A stretch of DNA of 64,000 bases from Toxonevra muliebris. Lineage: Eukaryota > Arthropoda > Insecta > Diptera > Pallopteridae. Below, piece by piece: positions 1 to 12,098 of the stretch. A model generated the notes under the pieces. That model did not search any database and was not told the DNA's origin. It saw only the letters and a list, made by a program, of their open reading frames with translations. A program made the translations under genes and the position numbers. Location of the stretch: NCBI GenBank assembly GCA_963691655.1, contig OY829326.1, positions 90,079,235 to 90,143,234 on the forward strand, written 5' to 3'. Numbering within the stretch: position 1 is the first letter of the stretch; every line of letters begins with the position of its first letter.

Positions 1-475
1 TTAGTGGAAAAATGGAAGACGAGATATGTATGTAAGCTCATGAAACATTTTTTATTATGTAAGCACTTATACATGTGACTCAAATAAAGGAAAATATTTT
101 TGGTATAGCCAAGAATGACATCAAATCGAAAAGTGACAGCGCAGAAAAGTTTTTACTCATCGAAAGGGGAAAACAAGACAAGTTTTAAAATCAGAGAATA
201 TCTTCAGGTTCCAAAAGGGTTTCGCATATTCCGAAATTTTGAGATTCTCCACAGGGTCAGGTAAATCTTAGTTTTTTTCAAAATTTAATATGATTCATGG
301 ATGAAAATTTTTTTTCCTGTTTTTTTTTTTTTTTGCTTTTCTGCATGAATCATACATTTTTAAGAGTTGTTGATGATTTTTACAGATTCGTGATCGTTCA
401 ATTTTCGCTTTATGTTGTAATATAGTTCCCGAGACTGGAAAATATTTTTGAGTGCAAGGGTATACAGCTTAAAAG
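1..475. other. AT-rich intergenic DNA, nothing recognised
   Basis: No open frame, repeat end or RNA gene is supported. Homopolymer T and A runs are common. The last 8 bases are the left target-site copy of the next element. Confidence 0.6.
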
Positions 476-1509
476 TAAGGATGTGAAACTGGAAAGAAAA
501 GTCGATTTTCGACTTTTGGATTGATCAGAAATTCAAAGTCGATTAATCGACTTTTTGAGCTCATGAAAATCGATTAATTGACTTTTTTCGAATTTTCGTT
601 GCATGGAATAAAAAAAAACGAAACAAAAGCATTTTGATATGAATTATTTATGTGCATGTTTTTATTTACAATATATATCCTTTTTTTTAATTTTTATTGA
701 ATGGAATACAAAATAAGTAAGTTAAAGTTAATGGTTTGTTTTCAATGGCATACAGTTTATATGACCTTAGTGCAACCAGCCACTTGTTTATATATTTATA
801 CATACCACTACGGTCCAAACCCCGTTTTTTTTTTTTTGCATGAAGTTGTAGAAAAGAGATATTTTTCAGAAACTTTACAAATATACTTCTGGTACCATAT
901 TCATAATAAAATACAAAAATGGGTAAAATCAGAAAAGTTCCACTCCAACTTCTCATATAATCTAATATCGGAAATCATATATCTTGTAAAATATCATAGA
1001 TAGAAAGCTAAAATCTGGTGATATATTTACTTGATCATTTTAACTATAGCGAAAACAGAAAATATCGGTCACCTAAAGTCTCACAGGAGGCCTTAGAGGC
1101 GAGATTTTAAGGGTTACAGCCCCCCTACCCTTCTCCCCTTTCCTGTTCTGTTTACCGTATTTTTATTTATTCCGATGGTATTATTTGACATTTATAGTTT
1201 GTCTTCGTATGTGAGTTTTGTGTGAGTGAATGGGATAGCTTATGGATGTGTGAAGTATAATAATACACAGTAGGCTGAAGAAGGAGAAAACTATTTTTGA
1301 ACTATTAATTTTGAAATAAAATGTTATAAATTACTTGTTCCTAAAGCTGGACATGCATGTACTTCAAATCCATAGTTGGAGGAATTTTGAAAGCCGACTT
1401 TCGATCAAATTTGGCAATTTAAAGTCGATCATAAAAAGTTGAAATTTTGAGCTAAAAGTCGATTGAAAATCGATTTCGATTAAAGTAGAAATCGATTTGC
1501 ACATCCCTA
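476..1509. mobile_element. Non-autonomous hAT-type element, 1034 bp
   Basis: The sequence is bounded by an exact 8-bp direct repeat CTTAAAAG (468-475 and 1510-1517). The ends are inverted, TAAGGATGTG on the left and CACATCCCTA on the right. Just inside both ends there are many copies of a TCGATTAATCGACTTTT-like motif, typical of transposase-binding subterminal repeats. An 8-bp TSD plus a short inverted end starting with TA is characteristic of hAT transposons. No transposase is recognisable inside; the open frames near 700-1000 show no known domain. Confidence 0.8.
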
Positions 1510-1659
1510 CTTAAAAGCCAGTGAATCAATGTCAGTAAATGATGCCCCCATGATTTCATCTTTAATTTTTTCTTTTATTGAGAAAATTCTTTGAACTTAA
1601 CTTTTTATTTTTTTTTTCAATAAAAAAAACATTTTGGTTCAATTCAAAAGGTTCTGTGA

Positions 1660-1815
1660 TACTAAAAATATTGTCAAAAGTGCGGTCCATGGCCCGATTT
1701 GAAGGTGGCCCAAATAGCAAGGAGAATTTCTTCTGAATCCAAAAAAAAAATTAATAATGCGGTTCGATTAGGAGGTGTCGCAATTATAGAGTGTCCCAAT
1801 TAGCAGGTTGGACTG
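1660..1815. repeat. Possible single end of a pogo/Tc1-like element
   Basis: Read on the minus strand, the segment starts CAGTCCAACCTGCTAATTGG next to TA (1816-1817), resembling pogo-type inverted ends. A related motif (ggtggcccaaatagcaagg) recurs about 100 bp inwards. No matching opposite end was found, so this is a fragment at best. Confidence 0.35.
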
Positions 1816-2082
1816 TATTACATTCTCTTCAGAGCAACTTTTTATCTAAAATTTGGTTTCAGACTAAAAACTATAACGATAAAAAATGTTTAACTCCGTT
1901 AACTAAGTGGAATGGCGTTGAAATATTGGGGTCAACATACGATCTTTTGGATACAATAACAATAGCCTCCATGCCTTATATTGGCTTTTTCTACTTTATA
2001 TTAAAACTGAACGGTTTGAGTGCTGATTATAATTTTGGTATATTTGCTTACCGATGAATTATTTTTTTAGCTGTCATATTAA

Positions 2083-2872
2083 CCCCCAACTGGCTGATAA
2101 GGTACCCGGGTAACTAAATGGTTTTTAATGTTTATTTCGCAGAAAAACATGAAAATGTGGTAAATTAACACATTTAAAAAGTGACAAATATTGTATAATA
2201 CAAATATATTTAAGTTTGGGTGTAAGTGTTGCACACGGGATTGCTGCTTGAATGTTCACCTCAAACTCTATTTGAACAAATATTGCAGGATTTTCTGGTT
2301 TTTCTTTGTTACAATTATAAAGACTTACAAATGGAGCAGCATTCCAACAACAAGCTCAATAGAATTTCGAATCAACGCCACCTTTTGTTTTATTGCTATA
2401 TAAAATATTCTTTGTTTTCCCTAACATTGTTTTCAATACCAAGAGTCCTATGCACAGAAGGCAGAAGGATCGGATTTTTGCTTTTCTATGGCACATAAGA
2501 ACAAACTGTGGCTTCTTCGTTGAAAGTAAAGTAAATACTATAATGACAACCACTGGAACTTTAAATAAAATTGCTTATTTTTCAAAAATAAGTAACTATT
2601 GCCATTGAACAATTTTTGGCTATTGGTGAGAAAAATAAGTAGGTAAATTTGGGAAATTGCTATGAAACTGACTACGTCGATTTCAAAATAAAATTGATAA
2701 CTTGATTAAAATTGATAAAATTGATTGTTTGAAAAACGTTTAGTTCTGATATAAATATTCCCTTTACTTCTTAAAGTAAAATTAGATCGAATTGTAGGTG
2801 GATATTGTATATTAGGTACCCGGGTACTTTATCAGCCTACAGAAGGTGTTTTTTTTATCAGCCACATAACGG
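2083..2872. mobile_element. piggyBac-like non-autonomous element, 790 bp
   Basis: Both ends abut TTAA (2079-2082 and 2873-2876), the target of piggyBac elements. The termini are inverted copies: CCCCCAACTGGCTGATAA on the left, and on the right the complement of CCGTTATGTGGCTGATAA. A second inverted pair inside the ends carries the palindrome GGTACCCGGGTA (2101 and about 2816). No transposase is seen. The family is inferred from the TTAA site and C-rich termini. Confidence 0.65.
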
Positions 2873-2876
2873 TTAA

Positions 2877-3395
2877 TACAACTCATTTCCTCGGATTACC
2901 TAAAGTCTTCTTTCAAAAAATTGTCCATTCATCGATACATACATTTTTTTTATTTTTATATTGTTAAGCTACATTTTCAGAGTAGATTCGATTAAAAGTG
3001 TTGGCGAATGCCGGCAGGTTCCGTACTGTTACCACAGCAGTCTAGAGTCAAAAAGAACTTCGGGAAGCCTCTGTGTTATCAGTTTGAAAGAGTTCGGAAA
3101 TTATAGCTGAGCAATACTGTATACTGTGAGGGTAATGGGTGAATAATGGATATTGAGTAATAATGATATGTTACTGAGTCCCGGCTTGAGACATGCACAC
3201 CGCTTCATAAGCCCCTTCGATTCATTATTGCTAGATTTATTACACCCAGAAGATTTGAAGTTTGACTTTGTCACTGAAGCTTTGGAAGAAGTTTTAACAT
3301 TTAAATATCTATTTTGAATTTATTTAGATCAGCTTGACTTATTGATTAAATATAAATTCGCAAATCATTCGTGCTGCCCATGAAAAACTACAACT
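2877..3395. other. Intergenic DNA, nothing recognised
   Basis: No gene or repeat end is supported in this stretch. Confidence 0.5.
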
Positions 3396-3405
3396 GTCGG
3401 GAAAG

Positions 3406-3467
3406 AGCGAAAAGCTCAGTCTTGCCCCTCCAAGGGCAGTTGTGCCATAATAGTAGTAGTAGTAGTA
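3406..3467 (+). mobile_element. 5'-truncated tRNA-type SINE, 3' tail only
   Basis: A 62-bp insert is flanked by a perfect 10-bp TSD GTCGGGAAAG (3396-3405 and 3468-3477). It ends in a (TAG)n run. Its body (cccctccaagggcagttgt, then gccataatag) matches the tail of the full SINE at 22911-23213. A short 3' fragment with its own TSD is what aborted target-primed reverse transcription leaves. Confidence 0.75.
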
Positions 3468-3489
3468 GTCGGGAAAGTTTGCTGGGACA

Positions 3490-3507
3490 CCAGTACCCGG
3501 GTACTGG
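3490..3507. repeat. Perfect 18-bp palindrome around GTACCCGGGTAC
   Basis: CCAGTACCCGGGTACTGG is perfectly self-complementary. The core GTACCCGGGTA also occurs twice in the piggyBac-like element just upstream, so this may be a relic of that family. Confidence 0.7.
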
Positions 3508-5180
3508 CTATATTTCCATGTCCATTAATCTTAAGCACACTTTCAAAAGCCGCACTTTCATAAAATTTCCTATAGGTAATATATTAAGAATAAATTGAAG
3601 AATTTGATGTGAATCGCAAGGACCCAATAAAATAAGACGTTGAAGCCGTTTAAACTACTTGAGTGTTGACTTGCACTTCAAGGTTTCCCACCAGAGCATT
3701 CCTCCATACAGTAAGATTTCATCATTTATCCGTAGAAAACAGAACAATCTCAGTTTCATAAGTACTTGATTTTTGCTCTCTCTATGAGGTCTTCAAAAGT
3801 TTCTCAGTTCATTTGAATTGTCGATGCTTCTCACATTTTTGTAACACAAAAAAGGAACTAAAACGGTGACTCGGTTTTATTGCTCATAACTGTATATACA
3901 AATATACATCCATATATAAATTAATATTTATAATGTAAATTCATACATTTATACATATATATGTGCATAAGCATTTACAATAAGAATTTATTTATATATG
4001 GCAGTTTTCTACAGCTATTGACGCTGATGACAAACCAAAACTGAAAGCAAAACAACAAAATAATAATTGTATACAACAGGAAAAAGGAAACAGAGCTTTT
4101 TCATACATATGTATGCGTATACCATGCATATAAGAGTGCATAGAAAAGTTGCTAGTAGTTTTTGTTTTTGTTTTTGTAACTTAATATAAAATATTTGTGC
4201 TTAAATTTACTACCATGAAAGTAGTAACAAAAGCATCAACAACAAAAAGTAAAAATAAACTAAAATATTTAACAATTGCATGCTTCCGTTGACTTTGGTA
4301 TCGTACATTGCTTGTGGCTTGTTGCCACATAATCCTGCGCTCTTTGTCTCTCTTTTTGGGCTCCGTGCTCTTTTGCATATGTTGTGACTTTTATGTGGCA
4401 TTGGTAACCCAGTTACACAATTACATGCACACATATGTAAATACTAATACATAGTATATTTGTATGGAAGATTTTTTAATGAATAAAAAAGGCAAAAACT
4501 CGAAACGAAAATCTTTTGAATATTTAATATTTCAATCGCAAATAAAATTGCAACTTTGGGAGCATATTAACAGAGTTTACAAGCAAACATGGACTTACAT
4601 ACATACACACACATACACGTGTATGTAGTAAAATGTAGATATAAAGTACATGTATAGAGGAAAAGAGTGTAGCGTAGAATTAGTGTGAGATTGTGTATAA
4701 AAATAGTGAACTGAAATTTCTAAACAGCAAAAAACCCAAAACATTTTCACTTTTATTTGGTATTTTCTTTTTTAGTGGAGCTGCGTACATACGTTCATTT
4801 TTTATGACGGCTATAAGCGGATTTAAGCCTTTTTTCCTTTTTCGCTGAAAGCTTTTTTTTTTGATTAGTTTATCTATGTAAAGGGAAAAATGTTGCTGAA
4901 CAACTCGCACCTCATACTTATACAATAATTTCCCTTTAGGAATTACGATAGCTTTTAAAAGTGGATAGTTGCAGCTTAAAAAGTGCTAATTAATCCGTCA
5001 ACAAATTTTGATGTTTTCTTAACCCTAAACATTACAATGTAAATGATAAAAAAATCTCCCTCTGTTGTGGATAGTTAAGTATTTTAAAATTTCAAACCAA
5101 ATATTTCAATATCTTAGATTTTCATTGAGTACTTTTTCTTTCGATTCCCCATACTTTGTATCGAGTATATTACTGCAGTA
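3508..5180. other. AT-rich intergenic DNA with CATA/TATG runs
   Basis: No gene is supported. There are short CATA/TATG microsatellite-like runs near 3880-3990 and 4590-4630. Open frames of 65-81 codons here have low-complexity composition and no recognised motif. Confidence 0.5.
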
Positions 5181-6303
5181 CAGTGTACGCTCGCAATTCT
5201 TAAGTAATTTGTTCTTGGGCTACTTAAGAATTCCGAATTCTTAAGATTTCTGGACGATTTTTAAAAATCAATCTTTTTTTTCAAGAGAAGTACATTTTCT
5301 TTTTTTTTAACATTTCTATTACAATGCTACATAGCCCTTGCATGTATTAATTATTTTTCTAAACTTCATAGTCGTTTTAAATATTTATAGGCGTAAAATA
5401 TTTTAGAAATACATAAATATAGGAAAATTAAACAGTAAGACTTGTCCTTTTTTGAATATACATATGTACTCTGATGATGCTAATTTATATTTAGAAATAC
5501 ATACTACAAATCTCTACCTCTATTCTTCAACCAAGTTTAAGCGTAGTTGAGTTTTTTTGCTTACATTGTATAAAATCACCTATTAATCTAGATAAAAACA
5601 CGTTCTCAGCGAGTTTTTATGAAAAAAAAAAAATTATAGAGCCAGTTCTTCAACCTCGTATCTCCACTTGAACACGAGAGTTTCTTTTCAAACTTTTAGT
5701 TTGTTCCGTTTTCTGCGAAATTGTACTTTTAGAGATTGTTGAACAGAAGATCGGTCGGTTGAACAGAGGTTGAGCCAGTTTTGTAGTTAGGGTGCGATAT
5801 ATATCTATATTAAATAAATATCTACATTTTTTGTACATTTTTTATATATTTTTATATGCTATATATAGATATATGTGTTCATTATTTATATATCTATGTA
5901 CTTATGTAAATATTTCAAAAAGTTAATAAAAACCAAAAATGTACGCATAATTCGCAAATTTTATGATTTTTTTTTTAAATTAGATATCGAAACCCGATAG
6001 TTTAGGTATTGAGTACATTTATGTCGATACTTTTGAGTACCCGATATTTTTCAGCCAATACTGCAAATGCAATACTTTCCCTCCGATACCAATCCCCTAC
6101 ATACATATATACGTAATATATATAAACTCAAGTCTAATCTTAAGATTTTAGGAAGTTACATGCAAAACAAAAATTATTTCCAAATTTACTTAGAAAACTC
6201 AAGTCAAATCTTTAGATTTTAGGAAGTTATATACAAGTAAAAAATTGCTTAAGTTTTCGGTGCAATTAAGATTTTCGAACTTAAGAATTCCAATCGTGCT
6301 TTG
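5181..6303. mobile_element. pogo/Tc1-mariner-like non-autonomous element, 1123 bp
   Basis: The left end CAGTGTACGCTCGCAATTCT and the right end (complement CAAAGCACGATTGGAATTCT) are imperfect inverted repeats. Both abut TA (5179-5180 and 6304-6305). The motif CTTAAGAATT is repeated near both ends. No transposase is recognisable. The class is inferred from the TA site and the pogo-like CAGTGTA start. Confidence 0.5.
6124..6250. repeat. Tandem duplication, period about 71 bp
   Basis: Two copies of a unit starting aaactcaagtc and containing agattttaggaagtta lie head to tail (from 6124 and 6195) near the right end of the pogo-like element. They differ by scattered substitutions. Confidence 0.65.
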
Positions 6304-7556
6304 TATTGAAAATCATTACTTTACAAAACTCCCCCAGAGCGAAAAATTTTTTAATATGTATAATACATGCCGAAAATCGGACCGACCGAAAATCATTTGA
6401 ATGCGAAGTGTCATGTCAAGTATGCAAATTTTGATATCAATAGATGCAGATTTCTGCATTTTTATTCGCCTCATAAAAAAAAAACTTTCTGTGGATCTGT
6501 CTATTTCTCTTTACCGTTAGTCCAGTTATAGACATGGGGACTAGAGGGACTTAAAATTTTCTTCCCTCTATGCGAAAAACTGGGTCTACGGTTCGTGGGC
6601 CTTTGTGCCATAAAAGTTTCAGAAATTTATACTGGCTACAAAACTGAGACCACCATGCTCACTTGTAAGGTTTGCGGCTATAAAGCTAATCAAGAAATAA
6701 TTGATTTATATAAAATACTTGAAATACCCCTAGCCAAACTTTAAATGTATGGAGAAGATAATATTAGTAAAATTGCAGGAACCTGATAAATTCAAGTACT
6801 TGACGTAAATTAATTTTAGCTGCAGATGAGCGTTTCGTTTAAACAACCCTGATTAAATTATACATCTATGTTTATCTTTAGTCATTCTAACATTTGAATT
6901 TAAAAAACTAAAGTCTGGATACTAGTTCACAAAGAATTAAATCTCTAAGTTAAATTATTTTTAGCTTGATCTGCCATCCTGTTCTATTTAGTTCAGTGGT
7001 TTACCAAAACAATAAAAAATGCAATCAATCAATTATTTAGAAAACCTAAAACTTAATTAGTTTTATAACCTGAGATGAAAATATCGCTACTATAAAGTTG
7101 TGTTAGTCGGCAAAACCATGTCACTTTGGATTTTGTGAGAATCTTCTTTGAGGTACCAAAGAAAGAAATTCGCCTTCATTAAATTTTCACATGCTCCTCT
7201 TTTTATGCTTTTCTATTTTTAGCTGCGAAGTTTTTACTATTGAAGATATCTAGAAGTTTGTGATGGCGTTCTAAAGGTGAAAGAGAGCAGTTTTTATGAA
7301 AACAATTAGAAAAAATTAGATCCACATAGTTAATGTCCACGAAGAATAACTTTTTCGTAATTTTTAGCTAAATCCAGTTTCTTTTCTGTTAACTGTAATC
7401 AGCTAATGATTATCAGAGATCAAGTATACATCTCTTAAAACAAAAAAATCTTACGATTGACTGGTACAGCCCGCTCCTAATTAAAAATAATGGCAATTGA
7501 AATTTATGAATTTAAAAAATTTACATAATTTATATACTTATAACAATGTTAATGTT
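6304..7556. other. Intergenic DNA, nothing recognised
   Basis: No gene, RNA or repeat boundary is supported. Confidence 0.5.
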
Positions 7557-7745
7557 AAAACTTAGAATATAAATAACATAAAATATTAAAGTATAAGATA
7601 AATAGAAGGTTGCGTATTCAAATCACGTCGGGGTCACCATTTTAGAATTTATTTTATTTATCTCTTTATTTGATTCAATTCATTTTGTTTAAATTCTATT
7701 TTATCTTATACTTTAATATTTTATGTTATTTATTTTCTAAGTTTT
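7557..7745. repeat. Long hairpin with tRNA-3'-like loop
   Basis: Arms of 51-52 bp (7557-7607 and 7694-7745) pair with one mismatch and one extra base. The loop contains attcaaatc followed by acgtcggggtcacca, resembling the T-loop and acceptor strand of a tRNA including CCA. CCA is not genome-encoded in eukaryotic tRNA genes, so a reverse-transcribed (SINE-like) origin of the loop is plausible. Confidence 0.6.
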
Positions 7746-10587
7746 TATGCAAGGTAGAGAGCGCGTGTGGTTGTATCAACGATCGGCACGGAAGAGAGAG
7801 AACTCATCTTTTTCACTTGTTCGAATGCAATCCGCCGCCGATCAGTGATCGCCAAACTGTTTTTATCGCTTTCAGCGAGTGTTGCCACACAGCATCAATT
7901 GTTTTTCATTTAAAAACAATAATGGCGCATAATCATAGTCAAAAATTACCAGTACTTTAATTAAACTACATTCTAATTCCGCAAAAAATGAGTGGCATTA
8001 AAATGAAGTTAAGTTAAAGTGCCTTTTCTTTTTGACTAAAACACTATTAAAAATTAAAAAAATGCACTGTTGAGAGCACATACTTCACATGGTTGTAAAA
8101 ACTTTAATTTTCAGCCAATAACTTTTGTATGTTATAGAGTCAGACAAAAATTTTAAGGTGCCAATAGTAAAAGTAAATTTGGTTTTAAACCTCTGTGTCC
8201 AATATTAATTGACCACCTGCTATTTATACTCCAGAATTCCTGAAAACTCACGCTATTGCACATTCAGCTCTCCATCCAGTATCTATCACAAGTAGTGTTG
8301 GTTCAAATGGTATTCCACATCATTTTAATCAAAAACGTAACAATCTCAGCACAAATAACTAATTGTTTTGAAATTCATATTCATTTTATCGGTGATATTC
8401 TGCAATTTGATTTTAAAATTTTTCACGTGTGATTTTAATTGCAGAACAAGACTATATGAGACTCAGAAAGAAAAATGAAGATAGTTCAGTTTCCTTAACA
8501 GCCAATAGCCTTTACAAGGCAAACTGGTAGAGAGAATTTTTCAATATTTTTGAACGATTTGTTTGCTATATCTTGGCGATCTTATTGCCAAACCTCTTCC
8601 CACCTTTTGGATCCGCAAGCGAAAACGATATGCTCAATGCACTATTTTTTCCAATTTTAGGGCATTTTAAGAACAAACCTTATAAAAATATTATGAAGCG
8701 AAAATCTGTTTCGTTTATTAGAAATATCAAATACTTTGGTTTCAAACGACAGAAAATTAAAAAATTAGCTAACAAAAATTTTGTTGACACCACGCTTTAA
8801 AAATGCAACACATTTCTCAAGGCATTTCTTTGTTTAAATGTCACTTTAATTATTCGAATGAAATATGAGATCATATGTTTTCATTGAAAAATAAAAAAAA
8901 GAATTTCAATACAAGTAAAGTATGTCGTCCTCACAAATATATTTTTATTATTGCAGAGTAAAAGAAGCTGCCACTAAGTTTTTTTTATTTTTTTTTTTTA
9001 ACATTTGACACAATTCCGATGAAGAAAGTGAAAGAGCGAAAAAACGAAAACGAAATGTCATTTGTCCTCCTGCTTGTGTGTTGTTCCCATAATCCAATAG
9101 TGGTGTCACACTGACATACAAATACATATAAATACGCACACGAACACAAACACGGACATACTCACGCACACGACAACACCAACTGTAAAGATATAAAAAT
9201 GGAACTTTAATTTTCTTAACAATATCGCAATGGAAAAGCGCACAAGCATGTGTGAGTGTGTATGTGTGTATTCACTCGCATTTATAAATGTTTGTGCATG
9301 TGTTTGCGAGCCTGTGTGTGTGTATATATCCTTTTGCAATTCAATTTGAAAATCGTTTTCTTTCTCACGTTTTTTTTAATTTTTCACTTTCTTTTTTTTT
9401 TGTTAATTCTTCTTCTTCATTACACAATATTCTCACTTTCTCTAATATTATATTACTTTTATTTTCCCTTATGAAGATTTCTTTTACATAAATTTAAGAA
9501 TCTCAATTTTCTTTACGTTTGTTTTTTTATTTTCGAAAAATTCCGAAATTTTTTATTTATTCTTTATTCACATTTTTTAGTTTTAATCAATTTTCAAAAA
9601 CCGTTTTTCTTTTATGTTCCACTGTTCGCTATCCGCGCCTGTGAGAAACAACGCTTTCGCTTTGTCACGCACCTAAATGTAGACTACGAAAATGTTACGA
9701 GCTCCTACGATGATGAACTAGTACATTTAGTTTATTGCTGCATACCGGCCAGGCGCGCTGTGGTATGAATGTTAATATCGGGCTGCATATGTATGTGTGT
9801 ATGTCTGTGGTGTGCTCTCAATTGAAGTTTCATTAGTGAAAAAGAGACAAACAAATGCATTTGTTGAATACCTTTGACAGTTTTGTGGGGAATTTCTAAT
9901 CAGCTGTTTTTGTTTCGAAATGATAAGTGTGGTAGGTTTGAATCAAAAGGCACAAATGTATACTACGAGTGAAAAGTACGTGAAATATTAAAATGCTTTG
10001 ATTGCTTCAGTTGATAGTACAGCTGAGAGCTCGCTACAACACATTGTCAGACAAAGTATTTTCAAATTCTCCAAATAATAATAATTATATAATATAGAAA
10101 TGTTTTTGTAACCATCTCCAATATTCTTGTCCAGCTATTATAGCCTAAAATATCAGTCGAATAAATAACAACCTTCAAAAGTAACAGGATACCAACAAGT
10201 TGTTCTCAAATACTCAAAAGAGATATAAAATTAATAAAAAATAATTGGATTATGTTACTTTGGTAATCAATCCAAATCTAGAATTTAACCTATGCAAGGT
10301 TGAACTTTACATTCTTGAGTTCGAAAGCAACTAATAATATTATTGTTAGCACAATGTTTTTGATATGTTGCACTTAGGTTTTGGAAAACAGAAAAATCAG
10401 TTACTAAAAAAAAATTAATAATAATAACGTGATCATTTAAAATTCTTATTCTATACAATATATTAATGCTTTAATCACAATTTTTACAAAAACATTAAAA
10501 ATGTTGCATGCGAAGTTCACGAATTTTTTTAAAGTGCATAAAAAATTTACAATTTCACGAAAATATGATCACTTTCGATACCTGCAT
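7746..10587. other. Intergenic DNA with CA/TG-rich block at 9100-9340
   Basis: No gene is supported. Around 9100-9340 there are imperfect (CA)n and (TG)n tracts. Open frames of about 70-77 codons there (both strands) come from these tracts, as their valine/cysteine-rich or histidine/threonine-rich composition shows. Confidence 0.5.
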
Positions 10588-10595
10588 CTTCCTAT

Positions 10596-11164
10596 CAGGG
10601 TTGCCAAATTTTAACACCGCGAAATCAGTATAGATTAGTACAGTTTTGAGTGCATTGTACTAGTAACTTAAATGTGAAATAATGACATAAACAATCACAG
10701 TTTTTCTTATCCAATGATGGTTGGTTTTCCACACGTCCTGAAACATTTCCTCCGTATCAGTTTCCATATTTGGGGAATTGTAAAATAAAATAATAAAATT
10801 CAATTAATAACAATAAAATCCAATTATTTTAAAAACTTACGTTAAAAAGATTTTCTCCTAGCAAATATTGCTTTGCTCCTCTCAATTGCAGCAATTCGTA
10901 GTCTGTTAAATTCAAATGAATGTACTTTATTTAGTGAAAAATTAGAAAAAGGAACACAAATAGGTTGAGATTTTTTGCAAAAACGATTTAAACACCTTTA
11001 ATGTATTTGCACAAAGATTCTTATGATATTATTTTGATAAAATCAGTACAAAATCAGTAAACAATATAAAAATTAGTACATTTTTTTAGTGATATCGAGG
11101 CTTCAGAGTATTTAAAAAAAAATCAGGCCATGTACTGATCAAGTCGGTACGTCTGGCTACCCTA
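10596..11164. mobile_element. Non-autonomous hAT-type element, 569 bp
   Basis: An exact 8-bp TSD CTTCCTAT lies at 10588-10595 and 11165-11172. The ends are CAGGGTTGCCA and TGGCTACCCTA, inverted with mismatches. Subterminal copies of a TCAGTA/TAGTAC motif occur at both ends. On the minus strand, 10841-10902 looks like a small exon (acceptor aacag, donor gtaagt) encoding DYELLQLRGAKQYLLGENLF; it may be captured coding sequence or a transposase remnant. Confidence 0.8.
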
Positions 11165-11172
11165 CTTCCTAT

Positions 11173-12098
11173 TGACAATTTGGACTAACGGGGAAATACA
11201 AATTTATAGTAAGTGTAGGTAGTTCGGATCGATTTTTGAAAGGGCAAAAATGGTAAGAGGATAACAGATTTATAAAAAAAAAAAATATTTTAATACAAAA
11301 TTAAATCACACTTCTTCTTCTTTTAAAATTGTTAACTACAAAAAAAAATTCATAACTTTTTTATAATTAGTTACTACGGTAACATTACCTCGAAAGAAAT
11401 GAATTATGTGTAATTCGAATCGATTTTAAAACTGAATTTTTTTCTTAGTATGCTTTCTAAAATGGTGCTTATTTTTACCAAACTGTAGCAGAATGTGTGA
11501 ACAAAACAACAAATCGTTTTAAAATTTGTGGTTTTCTTACCTCATTTGCTAAGGCTTTGTATGAAAATACGCTCACTCTTTGTTTTTTCACTCACAACTG
11601 ATTAATATGAAACAATAAAAAAGTGTTGCATACCATTTGAAATGGAAAATAATTCTCGTTCGCTTCGAAAAAATGCAGCAATTTGGAGAGAGATTGGAAA
11701 TACATTAAATTCAAGATATTTAAATTGATTTATTTATTTTATTATTATTTTCAGTTAAAACTTGCAGAAAACGATCGCTTTGTAATGCGTCTAAGAAAAC
11801 AAATATTTTCAATAAGCAATCGTCTGACAGCGGTGCTAGTAATCCAGCTAATAAATGGATGTTTACGGATACATTATCCTTTTTAGATGGCTGCAAATCC
11901 TCGAGGGCGTAAATATATTTAACTTTTTGGTTACTATTGTGTTTTTCTTTCTTTACCTTTCCTTTATTTAAAACTGTTGGAAGTGTGAAACTGCCGACGA
12001 CAACTCATTGAGTTTTATTGAGTTCGATGGAACCCCAATACGTTCATGATAGACACCCACCACCTTCTTCTCAACCGCTGCTCACCTCAAGGTGCATC
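11173..12098. other. Intergenic DNA, nothing recognised
   Basis: No gene or repeat end is supported. The stretch from about 12000 to 12098 is less AT-rich but has no long frame. Confidence 0.5.

Noticed and set aside
701..1003. 100-codon open frame
   Set aside because: Lies inside the hAT-type element, has no recognised domain and is typical of chance frames in AT-rich DNA.
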